Both the position numbers and the translations under genes were made by a program. Positions 33,039 through 41,212 of a stretch of 64,000 nt of DNA are shown piece by piece; positions within the stretch are counted from its first letter, which is position 1, and each line of letters starts with the position of its first letter. The stretch comes from JAIBJN01 sp035762005 (GTDB taxonomy: Bacteria > Actinomycetota > Thermoleophilia > Gaiellales > Gaiellaceae). The stretch covers positions 62,001 through 126,000 of the forward strand of contig DASTQA010000035.1 of the NCBI GenBank assembly GCA_035762005.1, given 5' to 3'. Below the pieces are notes generated by a model. It was not told where the DNA came from. It ran no database searches and saw nothing but the letters and a program-made list of their open reading frames with translations.

Positions 33039-34328
33039 ATGCTGCTGTACGACTCGCTCACTCGCCGGAAGCAGGAGCTCCCGCCGCCGCCGGGGCCCGT
33101 CAGGATGTACGTCTGCGGCCCGACCGTCTACCAGCGCATCCACATCGGGAACGCCCGGCCGTACGTCGTGTTCCTCTGGCTGAAGCGCTGGCTCCAGGCC
33201 CAGGGCTACGACGTGACGCTCGTCGAGAACGTGACGGACGTGAACGACAGGATCTACGAGGCGGCGGAGAGGCAGGGCATCGGCAGCGCCGAGCTCGCCG
33301 AGCAGGCGACGCGCTGGTACCTCGAGGACACCGACGGCCTGGGCCTCGGCCGGCCCGACCACGAGCCGCTCGCGAGCGAGACGATCCCGGAGATCGTGGC
33401 GCTGATCGAGGAGCTCGTCGAGCGCGGGCTCGCGTACGAGTCGCAGGGCGACGTCTACTTCCGCGTCGCCGCCTACCCCGGGTACGGGGAGCTGTCCGGC
33501 GCGAAGCTCGAGGACATGGTCGCGCAGGAGCCGAGCGACCTCAAGGAGGACCAGCGCGACTTCGCCCTCTGGAAGGCGACGAAGCCGCACGAGGACACCT
33601 GGTGGGAGTCGCCCTGGGGGCCGGGCCGCCCTGGCTGGCACATCGAGTGCTCGGCGATGGCCGAGAAGCTCCTCGGCCCCGAGTTCGAGATCCACGGCGG
33701 CGGCCTCGACCTCCGCTTCCCTCACCACGAGAACGAGCTCGCGCAGTCGCGTGGTGCGGGCCGCGACTTCGCGCGCATCTGGGCGCACAACGGCATGCTC
33801 GAGCTCGCCGAGGAGAAGATGTCGAAGTCGGTCGGCAACATCGTCTCGCTGCGGGACGTCCTCGATGACCATGGGCGGGATGCCGTCCTCCTCTTCTTCC
33901 TCACCGGGCACTACCGAAGTCCGCTCGAGTACTCCGACGAGGCGCTCGAGGCGGCGGGGAAGCAGGCTCGGGAGTTCCGCACGGCGTTCCGCGTCGTCGA
34001 GCGGCAGGACGAGCGCGTGCCGGACTGGAGCGAGCTGGCGGCGGCGCTCGACGACGACTTCAACACGCCGCTCGCGCTCTCGATCCTGCACGCATGGCGC
34101 TCCGCGGGCGAGCGCGAGCTCTTGGAGCGCGGGCTCGGGATCTTCGGGCTCGGGGTCGAGCAGGCGGGCGACGCCCCGCCGGATGTCGTTCGCCTGGCGG
34201 AGGATCGTCACCGCTCGCGAGCGGCGCGCCGCTTCGCGCGCGCGGACGAGCTGCGGGAGGAGATCGAGCGGCTGGGCTGGGAGGTCCAGGACGTGCCCGA
34301 CGGCTTCCGCCTCGTTCCCCGGTCGTGA
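33039..34328 (+). CDS. cysS: cysteinyl-tRNA synthetase
   Basis: 429 residues (E. coli 461). YVCGPTVYQRIHIGNARP includes the zinc Cys and HIGN; GWHIECSAMAEKLLG holds other zinc ligands and EEKMSKSVGN is KMSKS. The anticodon-binding C-terminus is slightly shortened. It attaches cysteine to tRNA-Cys. Its stop overlaps rlmB (GTGA). cysS-rlmB-yacP-sigH is the order known from Bacillus; mrnC, normally between cysS and rlmB, is absent. Confidence 0.96.
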   Translation: MLLYDSLTRRKQELPPPPGPVRMYVCGPTVYQRIHIGNARPYVVFLWLKRWLQAQGYDVTLVENVTDVNDRIYEAAERQGIGSAELAEQATRWYLEDTDGLGLGRPDHEPLASETIPEIVALIEELVERGLAYESQGDVYFRVAAYPGYGELSGAKLEDMVAQEPSDLKEDQRDFALWKATKPHEDTWWESPWGPGRPGWHIECSAMAEKLLGPEFEIHGGGLDLRFPHHENELAQSRGAGRDFARIWAHNGMLELAEEKMSKSVGNIVSLRDVLDDHGRDAVLLFFLTGHYRSPLEYSDEALEAAGKQAREFRTAFRVVERQDERVPDWSELAAALDDDFNTPLALSILHAWRSAGERELLERGLGIFGLGVEQAGDAPPDVVRLAEDRHRSRAARRFARADELREEIERLGWEVQDVPDGFRLVPRS

Positions 34329-35041
34329 CGCGCGAGCTCGTCTACGGCCGGCGCCCTGTGCGCGAGGTCGTTCGCGCGGGGAAGCGGCAGGTCCTCGAGC
34401 TCCTCGTCACGGAGCGGGCGCTCGCGGCCGAGCAGTTCCTGCGGGAGCTCGCGGGCGTGCGCGTGCAGGTTCACCGTGAGGGAAGGCTCACGGAGGCGGC
34501 CGGTACCCGCGACCACCAGGGTGTCGTCGCGTTCTGCGAGCCCTACCGCTACGCGGACGCCCACGAGATCGCCGCCGGCGAGCGCCCGCTCGTCGTCTGC
34601 CTCGACCAGGTGACCGATCCGCACAACCTCGGAGCCGTGTGCCGCAGCGCCGAGGGAGCCGGGGCGAGCGGCGTCGTCGTCACGGAGCGGAACGCCGCGC
34701 GCGTCACCCCCGCGGTCGCGAAGGCCTCCGCCGGCGCCGTCGAGCATCTCGCCGTCGGCGTGGTCGTCAACCTCGCCCGCTACCTCGACGAGATCAAGGG
34801 GCCCCGGCTCTGGGTCTGGGCCGCCGAGGGCGACGCCGAGACGCCCGTGTGGTCGGCGGACCTCGCCACCGGCGCCGCGCTCGTCTTCGGCGCGGAGGGC
34901 CGGGGGCTGCGGCCCGGCGTGCGCCGTGCCTGCGACGACGCCTTCGCCGTCCCCCTCGCGGGCAGCGTCGAGTCGCTGAACGTGAGCGTGGCCGCGGGAG
35001 TCGCCCTCTTCGAGGCCGCCCGCCAGCGACGCGCGGGCTAG
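34325..35041 (+). CDS. rlmB: 23S rRNA 2'-O-methyltransferase RlmB / TrmH family
   Basis: 238 residues from GTG 34325, which decides the start over the longer open frame by the GTGA overlap. The substrate-binding N-terminal domain (ELVYGRRPVREVV) precedes the SPOUT knot: motif 1 DQVTDPHNLGAVCRSA, motif 2 FGAEGRGL, motif 3 SVESLNVSVAAGVALFE. It methylates the ribose of G2251 (E. coli numbering) in 23S rRNA with SAM, by family. Confidence 0.93.
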   Translation: MTRELVYGRRPVREVVRAGKRQVLELLVTERALAAEQFLRELAGVRVQVHREGRLTEAAGTRDHQGVVAFCEPYRYADAHEIAAGERPLVVCLDQVTDPHNLGAVCRSAEGAGASGVVVTERNAARVTPAVAKASAGAVEHLAVGVVVNLARYLDEIKGPRLWVWAAEGDAETPVWSADLATGAALVFGAEGRGLRPGVRRACDDAFAVPLAGSVESLNVSVAAGVALFEAARQRRAG

Positions 35042-35784
35042 GCTCCCGCCTCGAGCCGCGCGACGGCGCGTGCGAGAAAGGCGTCGACGCGGCCGGCGTC
35101 GAGCTCGGCGCCGGTCCGCCGTGCCGCGAGCGCCTCGGCGACGAGCGCCCGATCCTCGACGCCGGGCGCTCCGAGCGCCCAGCGTGCGGCCGCCGGCTTC
35201 GAGGACCAGGTGCTCTCCTGCGCGAAGCGGAGCGAGCGGCAAGCGTTCAGGACGGCATCGTCGCGCCTCCCGTCGCCGCGGTACCAGCGGAGCACCTCGG
35301 CGAGGACCGGCAGCAGCAGCGAGGGGGTGAGGGCGGCGAACACGACGTCCGCGGGCGGCCCCAGGAGCGCGATCCCCTGATCCTGGAGGACGGCGCGGTC
35401 GGGGGCGAACCAGTGGAGCTCCCCGGGGACGGGCTCCGTGTCGACGCGAAACGGCATGCGGGCGCCGGTGTTGAGGTTGAGCTCGAAGGCTGCCTCGGCC
35501 GTCGGCGTTCCGGCCGCCTTCGCGGTGTAGACGACGAGCTCGAGGCCGCGCGCCGGGCACGCGAGCGACTCGTGCCGAAGCGCCGCGACCAGCTCGGCCC
35601 TCCGCCTCTCGGCGAGCGGGCCCGCGACGACGGCCGCCACGTCGAGGTCGCTCCGGCCGGGCTCGTAGTCGCCGAGCGCGTAGGAGCCGCCGACGTAGAC
35701 GCCGACGAGATCCTCCCCGAGCAGGCGCCGCAGCCGGGCGGCGAGCTCGTCGAGGTACGCGCTCTCGGCGGGGAATGTCGTCAT
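35038..35784 (-). CDS. nucleotidyltransferase, AadA/ANT(3'')-like with DUF4111 domain
   Basis: 248 residues from ATG 35784 (AAGG upstream). GGSYALGDYEPGRSDLDVAAVV is the polymerase-beta-type GS...DxD signature; the helical C-terminal part (LLPVLAEVLRWYRGDGRRDDAVLNACRSLRFA) is the DUF4111-type domain found in streptomycin/spectinomycin adenylyltransferases. It may modify an aminoglycoside, or another small molecule, as many chromosomal members have no proven resistance role. It interrupts the rlmB-yacP order on the opposite strand. Confidence 0.8.
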   Translation of the reverse strand: MTTFPAESAYLDELAARLRRLLGEDLVGVYVGGSYALGDYEPGRSDLDVAAVVAGPLAERRRAELVAALRHESLACPARGLELVVYTAKAAGTPTAEAAFELNLNTGARMPFRVDTEPVPGELHWFAPDRAVLQDQGIALLGPPADVVFAALTPSLLLPVLAEVLRWYRGDGRRDDAVLNACRSLRFAQESTWSSKPAAARWALGAPGVEDRALVAEALAARRTGAELDAGRVDAFLARAVARLEAGA

Positions 35785-35793
35785 CCTTAGCCT

Positions 35794-36228
35794 GTGCTCT
35801 ACGTCTTCGACGGCTACAACATCCTGCACGCCGGCGCGTTCGCGGACCGGCGCGAGCTCGTGGACGCCCTCGCGAGCTTCGTCGCCGTCCGCGGAGCCCG
35901 CGGGGTCGTCGTGTTCGACGGAGCGGGGGAGGAGGCTGCCTACGGCGCGCTCGAGGTTCGCTTCGCCTCCCCGGCCGACCCGCTGATCGAGCGGCTGGCG
36001 GCGGAGCACCGCGCGACCGAGGAGGTCTGGGTCGTCTCGTCCGACCGCGCGGTGCGGGGGACGGCCGGGCAGGAGACCCGGCGCCTCTCGTCGAAGAGCT
36101 TCGTGCGCGAGCTCGCCGCGGAGGGAAAGCGGGGAGGCGCGTCGGCCGGACGAGGGCGCTCTCCGATAGAGGACGCCCTCGACGCGGAGACGCGGGAGCG
36201 GCTCGAACGCCTTCGCCGCGGACGTTGA
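35794..36228 (+). CDS. NYN-domain RNase, YacP-like
   Basis: 144 residues from GTG 35794. The NYN (PIN-like) signature YVFDGYNILH opens the protein, with the acidic residues in VVVFDGAGEE and VVSSDRAVRG. In Bacillus the homologue (Rae1/YacP) is a ribosome-dependent mRNA endonuclease encoded between rlmB and sigH, the same place as here. Slightly shorter than the usual 165-170 residues. The sigH promoter -35 overlaps its stop. Confidence 0.85.
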   Translation: MLYVFDGYNILHAGAFADRRELVDALASFVAVRGARGVVVFDGAGEEAAYGALEVRFASPADPLIERLAAEHRATEEVWVVSSDRAVRGTAGQETRRLSSKSFVRELAAEGKRGGASAGRGRSPIEDALDAETRERLERLRRGR

Positions 36229-36253
36229 AAAAAGGCGGCTCCCCTGCTACGAT
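36225..36253 (+). promoter_or_regulatory. sigH promoter and overlapping palindrome
   Basis: TTGAAA (36225-36230), 17-base spacer, TACGAT (36248-36253). Six bases further, at the expected start of transcription, is the palindrome CCTCAA-C-TTGAGG (36259-36271), a likely operator, then a GGAGAG/CTCTCC hairpin (36284-36305) in the leader. Confidence 0.7.
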
Positions 36254-36336
36254 CGAGACCTCAACTTGAGGGTTAGGGTTTGCGGAGAGGCCCGGACGGC
36301 TCTCCCCGACAACCGCGATCCCGGGAGGAAACCGCC

Positions 36337-37002
36337 GTGGCCCGCCGTCAGCTCGCCAGCGCTCGGACCCCGCAGGAAAGAAGCAGGCGAGAGCTCGAGG
36401 ATCTGCAGCTCGTCCTGCGTGCCCGCAACGACGACGGGACGGCGATGGACGCCCTCATCCGTCGGTACACGGGCTTCGTCCGCTTGAAGGCGAGCTCGTA
36501 CTTCCTCGCCGGAGGGGAGTCGGACGACCTGGTTCAGGAGGGGCTGATCGGTCTCTACAAGGCTGTCCGCGACTTCAGGCCCGACAAGGAGACGTCGTTC
36601 CGCAGCTTCGCCGAGCTCTGTATCACGCGGCAGATCATCACGGCGATCAAGACCGCCACCCGGTACAAGCACTCGCCGCTCAACACGTACGTGTCGTTCA
36701 GCCAGACCCCGGCCGGCCAGGACGACGGGGAGTGCACGCTCGGCGACGCCCTCCCCGGCCCGGGGGTGGACGACCCCGCCATCTGCGTCATCTCGACCGA
36801 AGAGCTCCAGAGCCTCGTCTTCTGCCTCGGCACGGGCCTCTCCCCGCTCGAGGCGGACGCGCTCAAGCTCTACCTCGAAGGCAACTCGTACGAGGAGATG
36901 GCGGAGGAGCTCGGCTGCGACACGAAGACGATCGACAACGCGCTGCAGCGCGTGAAGCGCAAGGTCCTCCAGCACCAGCAGGGCCGGCAGGTCGTCGACT
37001 AG
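36337..37002 (+). CDS. sigH: RNA polymerase sigma factor SigH-like (Bacillus sigma-30 type)
   Basis: 221 residues from GTG 36337 after GGGAGGAA. Region 2 is almost the same as Bacillus SigH (FVRLKASSYFLAGGESDDLVQEG, then SFAELCITRQIITAIKTATR), and region 4 ends in CDTKTIDNALQRVKRK. In Bacillus this factor runs the transition to stationary phase, competence and sporulation. Together with the cysS-rlmB-yacP order this is a preserved ancient cluster. The regulon in this organism is unknown. Confidence 0.92.
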   Translation: MARRQLASARTPQERSRRELEDLQLVLRARNDDGTAMDALIRRYTGFVRLKASSYFLAGGESDDLVQEGLIGLYKAVRDFRPDKETSFRSFAELCITRQIITAIKTATRYKHSPLNTYVSFSQTPAGQDDGECTLGDALPGPGVDDPAICVISTEELQSLVFCLGTGLSPLEADALKLYLEGNSYEEMAEELGCDTKTIDNALQRVKRKVLQHQQGRQVVD

Positions 37003-37027
37003 CGCCCGGCTACGATTCCCGTCGACC

Positions 37028-37100
37028 GCCGGAGTAGCTCAGCTGGTAGAGCAACCGCCTTGTAAGCGGTAGGTCGTGGGTTCGAGTCCCGCCTCCGGCT
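37028..37100 (+). tRNA. tRNA-Thr (anticodon TGT)
   Basis: 73 bases with perfect acceptor pairing (GCCGGAG with CTCCGGC), D arm GCTC/GAGC, anticodon stem ACCGC/GCGGT around loop CTTGTAA, T arm GTGGG-TTCGAGT-CCCGC and discriminator T. CCA is not encoded. Confidence 0.97.
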
Positions 37101-37118
37101 CTCGCCCGCCGGCCCGTA

Positions 37119-37430
37119 TCAGCCGGCGCCGTTCGCGGCGTCCCGCTCTGCCTCGCGGAAGCGGGCGATGCCCCGCTCGTACGCGGACGCGAGGCGGAGC
37201 TCGATGCGCAGGAGCTTCGCCCGCGCGTCGCGCACGCGCTCGAGCGCTGCGTCGAGCTCGTCGAGCGTCTCGTCGAGGATCTCGAACCGCTCGTCCGCCG
37301 GCAGCGCGGGGCCGAACTTCTCCCCGAGCGCGCGCAGGCGGTCCTGCACGTCGGCCAGCACGGCGGGCAGCGGCTGCTCGGTTCCCAGGTCCTCGCCGAA
37401 GAGCCGCGCCTGTCCGTCGGAGGCGCTCAT
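37119..37430 (-). CDS. hypothetical coiled-coil protein
   Basis: 103 residues from ATG 37430; the longer frame to 38618 is a shadow of the FMN reductase and YceI genes. Charged, helical sequence with heptad-like spacing (FEILDETLDELDAALERVRDARAKLLRIELRL), no membrane segment. It begins 11 bases after the FMN reductase stop, so it may be co-transcribed. No family recognised. Confidence 0.6.
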   Translation of the reverse strand: MSASDGQARLFGEDLGTEQPLPAVLADVQDRLRALGEKFGPALPADERFEILDETLDELDAALERVRDARAKLLRIELRLASAYERGIARFREAERDAANGAG

Positions 37431-37441
37431 CGCCACGAAGC

Positions 37442-38011
37442 CTAGACGGCTGCCGCGAGCGTCGCCCCGGCGCGGGCCCGCACGGCATCGACGAGCTCCG
37501 CGACGAGCCGGGCGAGCTCGTCCCGGACGCGGTCGTCGAGGAGCCGCCCGTCCTCGTCGAACGAGGCGGCGGCGTTGCGGCATGCGACCTCGCCCGCGAG
37601 GACCCGGGCGCCCATCGTTGCGAGCACCTTGCGCAGCTGGGCCTGCGACCAGACCGCGCCGAACGCCCCCGTCGAGGCCCCGACGACCGCGACGGGCTTG
37701 TTGCGGAGCGGGTTGGTGGCGAGCGGGCGTGAGGCCCAGTCGAGCGCGTTCTTCAGCTGGCCCGGGACCGAGCCGTTGTACTCGGGCGTGGAGAAGAGGA
37801 CGGCGTCGGCGCCGGCCAGTGCGGCGCGCAGATCGGCCACGCCCGCCGGCGCCTCCTCCGTGTCGTCGTCCTCGTCGTAGGGCGGCACCGCCTTGAGCCC
37901 GTCCCAGAGCTCGAGCTCGACGTTCCCGCCGACGAGCTCGGCCGCGGCGCGCAGGAGGCTCGTGTTGTAGGAGCCCCCGCGCAGGCTGCCGGAGATGCCG
38001 AGGATCTTCAT
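37442..38011 (-). CDS. NADPH-dependent FMN reductase
   Basis: 189 residues. The flavodoxin-like ILGISGSLRGGSYN phosphate loop, FSTPEYNGSVPGQLKNALDW, and VVGASTGAFG identify the NADPH:FMN reductase/ArsH-like family that reduces FMN, quinones or chromate using NADPH. It is downstream of yceI by 3 bases on the same strand, so both may answer to the MarR regulator encoded divergently. Confidence 0.92.
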   Translation of the reverse strand: MKILGISGSLRGGSYNTSLLRAAAELVGGNVELELWDGLKAVPPYDEDDDTEEAPAGVADLRAALAGADAVLFSTPEYNGSVPGQLKNALDWASRPLATNPLRNKPVAVVGASTGAFGAVWSQAQLRKVLATMGARVLAGEVACRNAAASFDEDGRLLDDRVRDELARLVAELVDAVRARAGATLAAAV

Positions 38012-38014
38012 GCC

Positions 38015-38560
38015 CTACGCCGCCCTCGCGAACTGGAGCTCGGCGACGATCCGCACGTCGTTCGCGAGTGCCGGCTCCCCGCTCGGGAGCGGGTTGTTCC
38101 AGCTGACCCCGAAGTCCGTCCGGTCGACCGTCGTCGTCACGGCGAGACCGATGCGCTCGTTCCCGTACGGGTCGGTCAGCGGGGCGGCGACGGTGCCCGT
38201 GACGGTCACGGGCTTCGTCACGCCCTTGATCGTGATCTCTCCCTCCACGGTGACGGTCCGGCCGGCCAGGGCGATGTCCTCGGCTGCGAAGCGCAGCTCG
38301 GGGTGGCCCTCGGCGTCGAAGAAGTCGGGGCTCTGCAGGTGCGCTGCGAGGCTCTCGTCTTTGACGTCGACGCTCGCCACCGTCGCCACGCCCGCGAGCG
38401 TCGCGCCCCCGTCCGTGACCGCGAGCGTCGCGTCGACCTCCCGGAACTCCCCCTTGAAGATCCCGGCCAGGTAGGCGACCTCGAAGCTCACCGTCGAGTG
38501 CACCCGGTCGAGCCGCCATGTGCCCGTCGGGGCGATCGTCGTCATCTCCGTCGTGCTCAT
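38015..38560 (-). CDS. YceI family protein
   Basis: 181 residues from ATG 38560, with AAGAGGAGGAG just upstream. WRLDRVHSTVSFEVAYLAGIFKG and DFGVSWNNPLPSGEPALANDVRI are YceI lipocalin-like barrel signatures; the family binds polyisoprenoid-type lipids. No signal peptide is visible, so this copy is cytoplasmic. Divergent from a MarR regulator. Confidence 0.92.
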   Translation of the reverse strand: MSTTEMTTIAPTGTWRLDRVHSTVSFEVAYLAGIFKGEFREVDATLAVTDGGATLAGVATVASVDVKDESLAAHLQSPDFFDAEGHPELRFAAEDIALAGRTVTVEGEITIKGVTKPVTVTGTVAAPLTDPYGNERIGLAVTTTVDRTDFGVSWNNPLPSGEPALANDVRIVAELQFARAA

Positions 38561-38571
38561 GTCTCCTCCTC

Positions 38572-38602
38572 TTGCTTCGTGTACTATTGAGTTCGCAAGC
38601 AA
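38572..38602. promoter_or_regulatory. yceI/marR divergent promoter with dyad
   Basis: TTGCTT (38572-38577) and AAGCAA (38597-38602) form an inverted repeat enclosing TACTAT (38582-38587), a plus-strand -10 candidate; TTG-N6-CAA (38588-38599) is an inner dyad. The 59-base gap between the two starts fits a MarR-controlled divergent promoter. Confidence 0.5.
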
Positions 38603-38619
38603 ATGTACCATGAAACACC

Positions 38620-39123
38620 TTGACCCCGCAAGCTAATCCGGACGGCGAAGTCCGACCGGTCGCACGTCCCGCCGAGCGCGCCTGGACGGCGCTCCTGCGC
38701 GCGCACGGGGCTGCGACCCGCCGGCTGAGCGGGAGTCTGCAGGCGGAGCACGGGCTGACGCTGAACGACTACGAGGCCCTCTCGGCTCTGGCGCGCGCCG
38801 ACGGGCGCCGGCTCAAGCGCATCGACCTCGCCCGAGGGCTCTCCCTGACGCCGTCCGGCGTCACGAGGCTCCTCGAGGGGCTGGAGCGTGCGGGCCTCGT
38901 CAGGCGCGCATCCTGCGAGGAGGACCTCCGTGTCGTCTACGCGGAGCTCACCGAAGCCGGTGTCGCCCGCCTGGAGGCAGCCTCGTGCGGGCACGTCGGC
39001 TCCATCCGCTCGCTGCTCGAGGAGCGTCTCTCCGAGGGCGAGCTCGAGGAGGTCGCCGACCTGCTGGAGCGACTCCCCGGCGCGGCGGAAAGCGGGTCGG
39101 CGGCAGGCGACACGTCGGGTTAG
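38620..39123 (+). CDS. MarR-family transcriptional regulator
   Basis: 167 residues. Winged helix: LNDYEALSALARADGRRLKRIDLARGLSLTPSGVTRLLEGLERAGLV, with the wing residues EEDLRVVYAELTEAG. The start is TTG 38620, as no ATG or GTG fits. An 8-codon ORF (ATG 38610 to TAA 38636) overlaps this start in another frame. It likely represses itself and yceI-FMN reductase, responding to a phenolic or redox-active ligand, as is usual for the family. Confidence 0.88.
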   Translation: MTPQANPDGEVRPVARPAERAWTALLRAHGAATRRLSGSLQAEHGLTLNDYEALSALARADGRRLKRIDLARGLSLTPSGVTRLLEGLERAGLVRRASCEEDLRVVYAELTEAGVARLEAASCGHVGSIRSLLEERLSEGELEEVADLLERLPGAAESGSAAGDTSG

Positions 39124-39186
39124 CCGCACCCGCGGAGGCCGGGTGCCACTCTGGACGGCGGCGGGACGTTGCGCCAGCCTGAGGGC

Positions 39187-39660
39187 ATGGAGACCGCGTT
39201 CGCCTCCCTCCTCGAGCAGGTCGCCTCGCTGCGGGGCGGACCCAGCGACGAGGCGGCGATGGCGCTCGCGGTCACGACGGTCGCTGCCGGCCTCATGCCT
39301 CCACTCCATGCCCACGAGTCGGAGGAGGGCTTCCACGTCCTCGCGGGGACCTTGAGGGTCTACGCAGGGACGACGACCTTCGACCTCGAGGCGGGCGAGT
39401 CGTACGTCGCGCCGAGCCGTGTCCCGCACACGCTGTGCGCGACATCCAGGAGCGCCCGCGTCCTGACGATGGCCTTCGCCGAGTCCGCCGGGGCGTACGA
39501 GGACTTCGTGCGCGCGCTCGGGGCTCCCGTCGGCGCCGGCGGCCCCGAGCCGACGCCCGAGGAGCTCGCGGCCCTGCTCGCGCTGGCCGCACCGGCCGGC
39601 ATCGAGGTCCTCGGTCCGCCCGGCACGCTGCCGACGGACGTCGAGCCCAGGGCGGCCTAG
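39187..39660 (+). CDS. cupin-domain protein
   Basis: 157 residues from ATG 39187 (GAGGG upstream). The two cupin motifs are seen in MPPLHAHESEEGFHVLAGTLRVYAG (metal ligands H, H, E) and FDLEAGESYVAPSRVPHTL (H). Single-domain quercetinase-like cupin; may be an enzyme or a small-molecule sensor. It lies 63 bases after the MarR gene on the same strand. Confidence 0.85.
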   Translation: METAFASLLEQVASLRGGPSDEAAMALAVTTVAAGLMPPLHAHESEEGFHVLAGTLRVYAGTTTFDLEAGESYVAPSRVPHTLCATSRSARVLTMAFAESAGAYEDFVRALGAPVGAGGPEPTPEELAALLALAAPAGIEVLGPPGTLPTDVEPRAA

Positions 39661-39733
39661 TCGGACCGGGTGCGGCCCTCGGCCGCTAGGTGTCGGAATG
39701 ACGGCTGCCGGGGACGCGTTTAAACCGGGTGCC

Positions 39734-39997
39734 ATGCGAACCATGAACGAGATCCGTGACGAGCTCGACCGCGCCACCGAACGGCGGGCCGAGCTCTGGC
39801 ACGAGCTCGGCGACGGCGTCGACCCGGCCAAGTCGGCCGAGGCCGCCGAGCTCACGGAGCGAATCGACGAGCTGTGGGCGGAGGCGCGCGCTCTGCGCGC
39901 CTACTCGCACTTCGGCCCGTCCGACGCCATCCGCGCCCGCGCGAGAGCCGAAGAGCGGCTCGAGCGGGACTCGCGGCGACTCGAGAAGGCGGCGTAG
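39734..39997 (+). CDS. hypothetical coiled-coil protein
   Basis: 87 residues from ATG 39734 (ATG 39698 and 39743 also possible). A wholly helical, charged sequence (RDELDRATERRAELWHELGD; LTERIDELWAEARALRAY) without membrane segments or known domain. A perfect 14-bp hairpin follows its stop by 9 bases, which supports a real transcription unit ending there. Confidence 0.55.
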   Translation: MRTMNEIRDELDRATERRAELWHELGDGVDPAKSAEAAELTERIDELWAEARALRAYSHFGPSDAIRARARAEERLERDSRRLEKAA

Positions 39998-40006
39998 ACC
40001 GTCCTC

Positions 40007-40038
40007 GGCGGGGAGGCGGCTCAGGCCGCCTCCCCGCC
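40007..40038 (+). terminator. perfect 14-bp stem-loop
   Basis: GGCGGGGAGGCGGC (40007-40020), loop TCAG, and its exact complement (40025-40038). No T-run follows, so it may be a Rho-independent terminator of the GC-rich actinobacterial kind, working from either strand. The rest of the gap up to 40192 shows nothing definite. Confidence 0.6.
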
Positions 40039-40192
40039 GTCACGGCCGTCCCCGATCGCTCGCAGGCGGAAGACTGGACCCGAGCCGGCGCTCCGCCGGC
40101 ACCGGCAGCCGCGGGGTCCGCCATGCTTCCCGCGGAGCGCGGCGCGCGCGCGGGGACCTCCCGGACGAGCGAGTCGTGTCGAAGGTCTAACG

Positions 40193-41212
40193 ATGCGCGT
40201 CCTCCTCGTCTCGCAGATGTACCCGGGGCCCGCCGATCCCGACTTCGGGATCTTCGTCGCGGACATGGCGCGCGAGCTCGAGCGGCGAGGGCACGAGCTG
40301 CGCTACGCCGTCAGCGCGCGCCGCGGCGGGTCGCACCTGAAGTCGGCGGCCCTCTTGGCGCACGCCGTCCGCGAGGCGAGGCGGTTCCGGCCGGACGTCG
40401 TCTACGCCCACTACCTCTTCCCCGCGGGCGCCGCGGCGGCCGCGGCCTCGCGCATCGCGGGCGCGGGCCTCGTCGTGACCGCGCACGGGCAGGACGTCCG
40501 CAACCTCGGCCGCATCCGCGGGGTCGAGACGGCGACGCGGCTGGCACTCCGCCGCGCACGGGTCATCGCCGTGTCGGACTTCCTGCGGCGGGAGCTCGAG
40601 GCCAGGCTGCCGGAGCTCGCCGGGCGCATCGACGTGATCGACTCGGGTGTGAGCCTCGAGCGCTTCCACGGCCGGGACGCGGCCGAGCTGCGAGAGCGGC
40701 TGGCCTGGGAGGGGGACCCCCCCTTCTACCTCTTCGTCGGCACGCTCGACGAGCGCAAGAACCCGGTGCGGCTCGTCGAGGCCTTCGCGCGCCTCGGGCG
40801 GGGCAGCCTCGCCTTCGTCGGCGACGGCCCCCTGCGCGGGCGCCTCGAGGGCCGGCCGGGCGTCCGTCTCGTCGGCCGGGTCGCGCACGAGCATGTGGCC
40901 GACTGGATCGGCGCGTGCGACGTCCTCTGCCAGCCGAGCCTCGTCGAGCCGTTCGGCCAGGCGCTCCTCGAGGCGCTCGCCTGCGAGCGCTCCGTCGTAG
41001 CCACGAGGGTCGGCGGCCCGCCCGAGTTCGTCTCCGGCGAGGTCGGCGTCCTCGTCGACCCCGAGAGCGTGCCCTCCATCGCAGCCGGTCTCGCGGCGGC
41101 GGCCGACCTGCCGAGGCCCAATCCCGCGGCCCGGCGGGCGGCGGCCGCGCACGACGTGCGCCTGCAGGCCGAGCGGGTGGAGCGGGTGCTCGAGTCGGCC
41201 GCGGCACAATGA
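40193..41212 (+). CDS. glycosyltransferase family 4
   Basis: 339 residues, GT-B fold. N-terminal domain VLLVSQMYPGPADPDFGIFV, linker loop VIDSGVSLERFHG, then FVGTLDERKNPVRLVEAFARL and donor-binding EPFGQALLEALACERSVVATRVGG with the E-x7-E pair. It uses a nucleotide sugar to make a lipid or polysaccharide glycoside. GAAGG lies just ahead of ATG 40193. Coupled to a CDF transporter by an ATGA overlap, although no functional link is obvious. Confidence 0.92.
   Translation: MRVLLVSQMYPGPADPDFGIFVADMARELERRGHELRYAVSARRGGSHLKSAALLAHAVREARRFRPDVVYAHYLFPAGAAAAAASRIAGAGLVVTAHGQDVRNLGRIRGVETATRLALRRARVIAVSDFLRRELEARLPELAGRIDVIDSGVSLERFHGRDAAELRERLAWEGDPPFYLFVGTLDERKNPVRLVEAFARLGRGSLAFVGDGPLRGRLEGRPGVRLVGRVAHEHVADWIGACDVLCQPSLVEPFGQALLEALACERSVVATRVGGPPEFVSGEVGVLVDPESVPSIAAGLAAAADLPRPNPAARRAAAAHDVRLQAERVERVLESAAAQ

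Noticed and set aside
35038..35784. Acquired aminoglycoside-resistance gene
   Set aside because: No mobile element, no integron site and the same base composition as its neighbours; more likely an intrinsic chromosomal nucleotidyltransferase.
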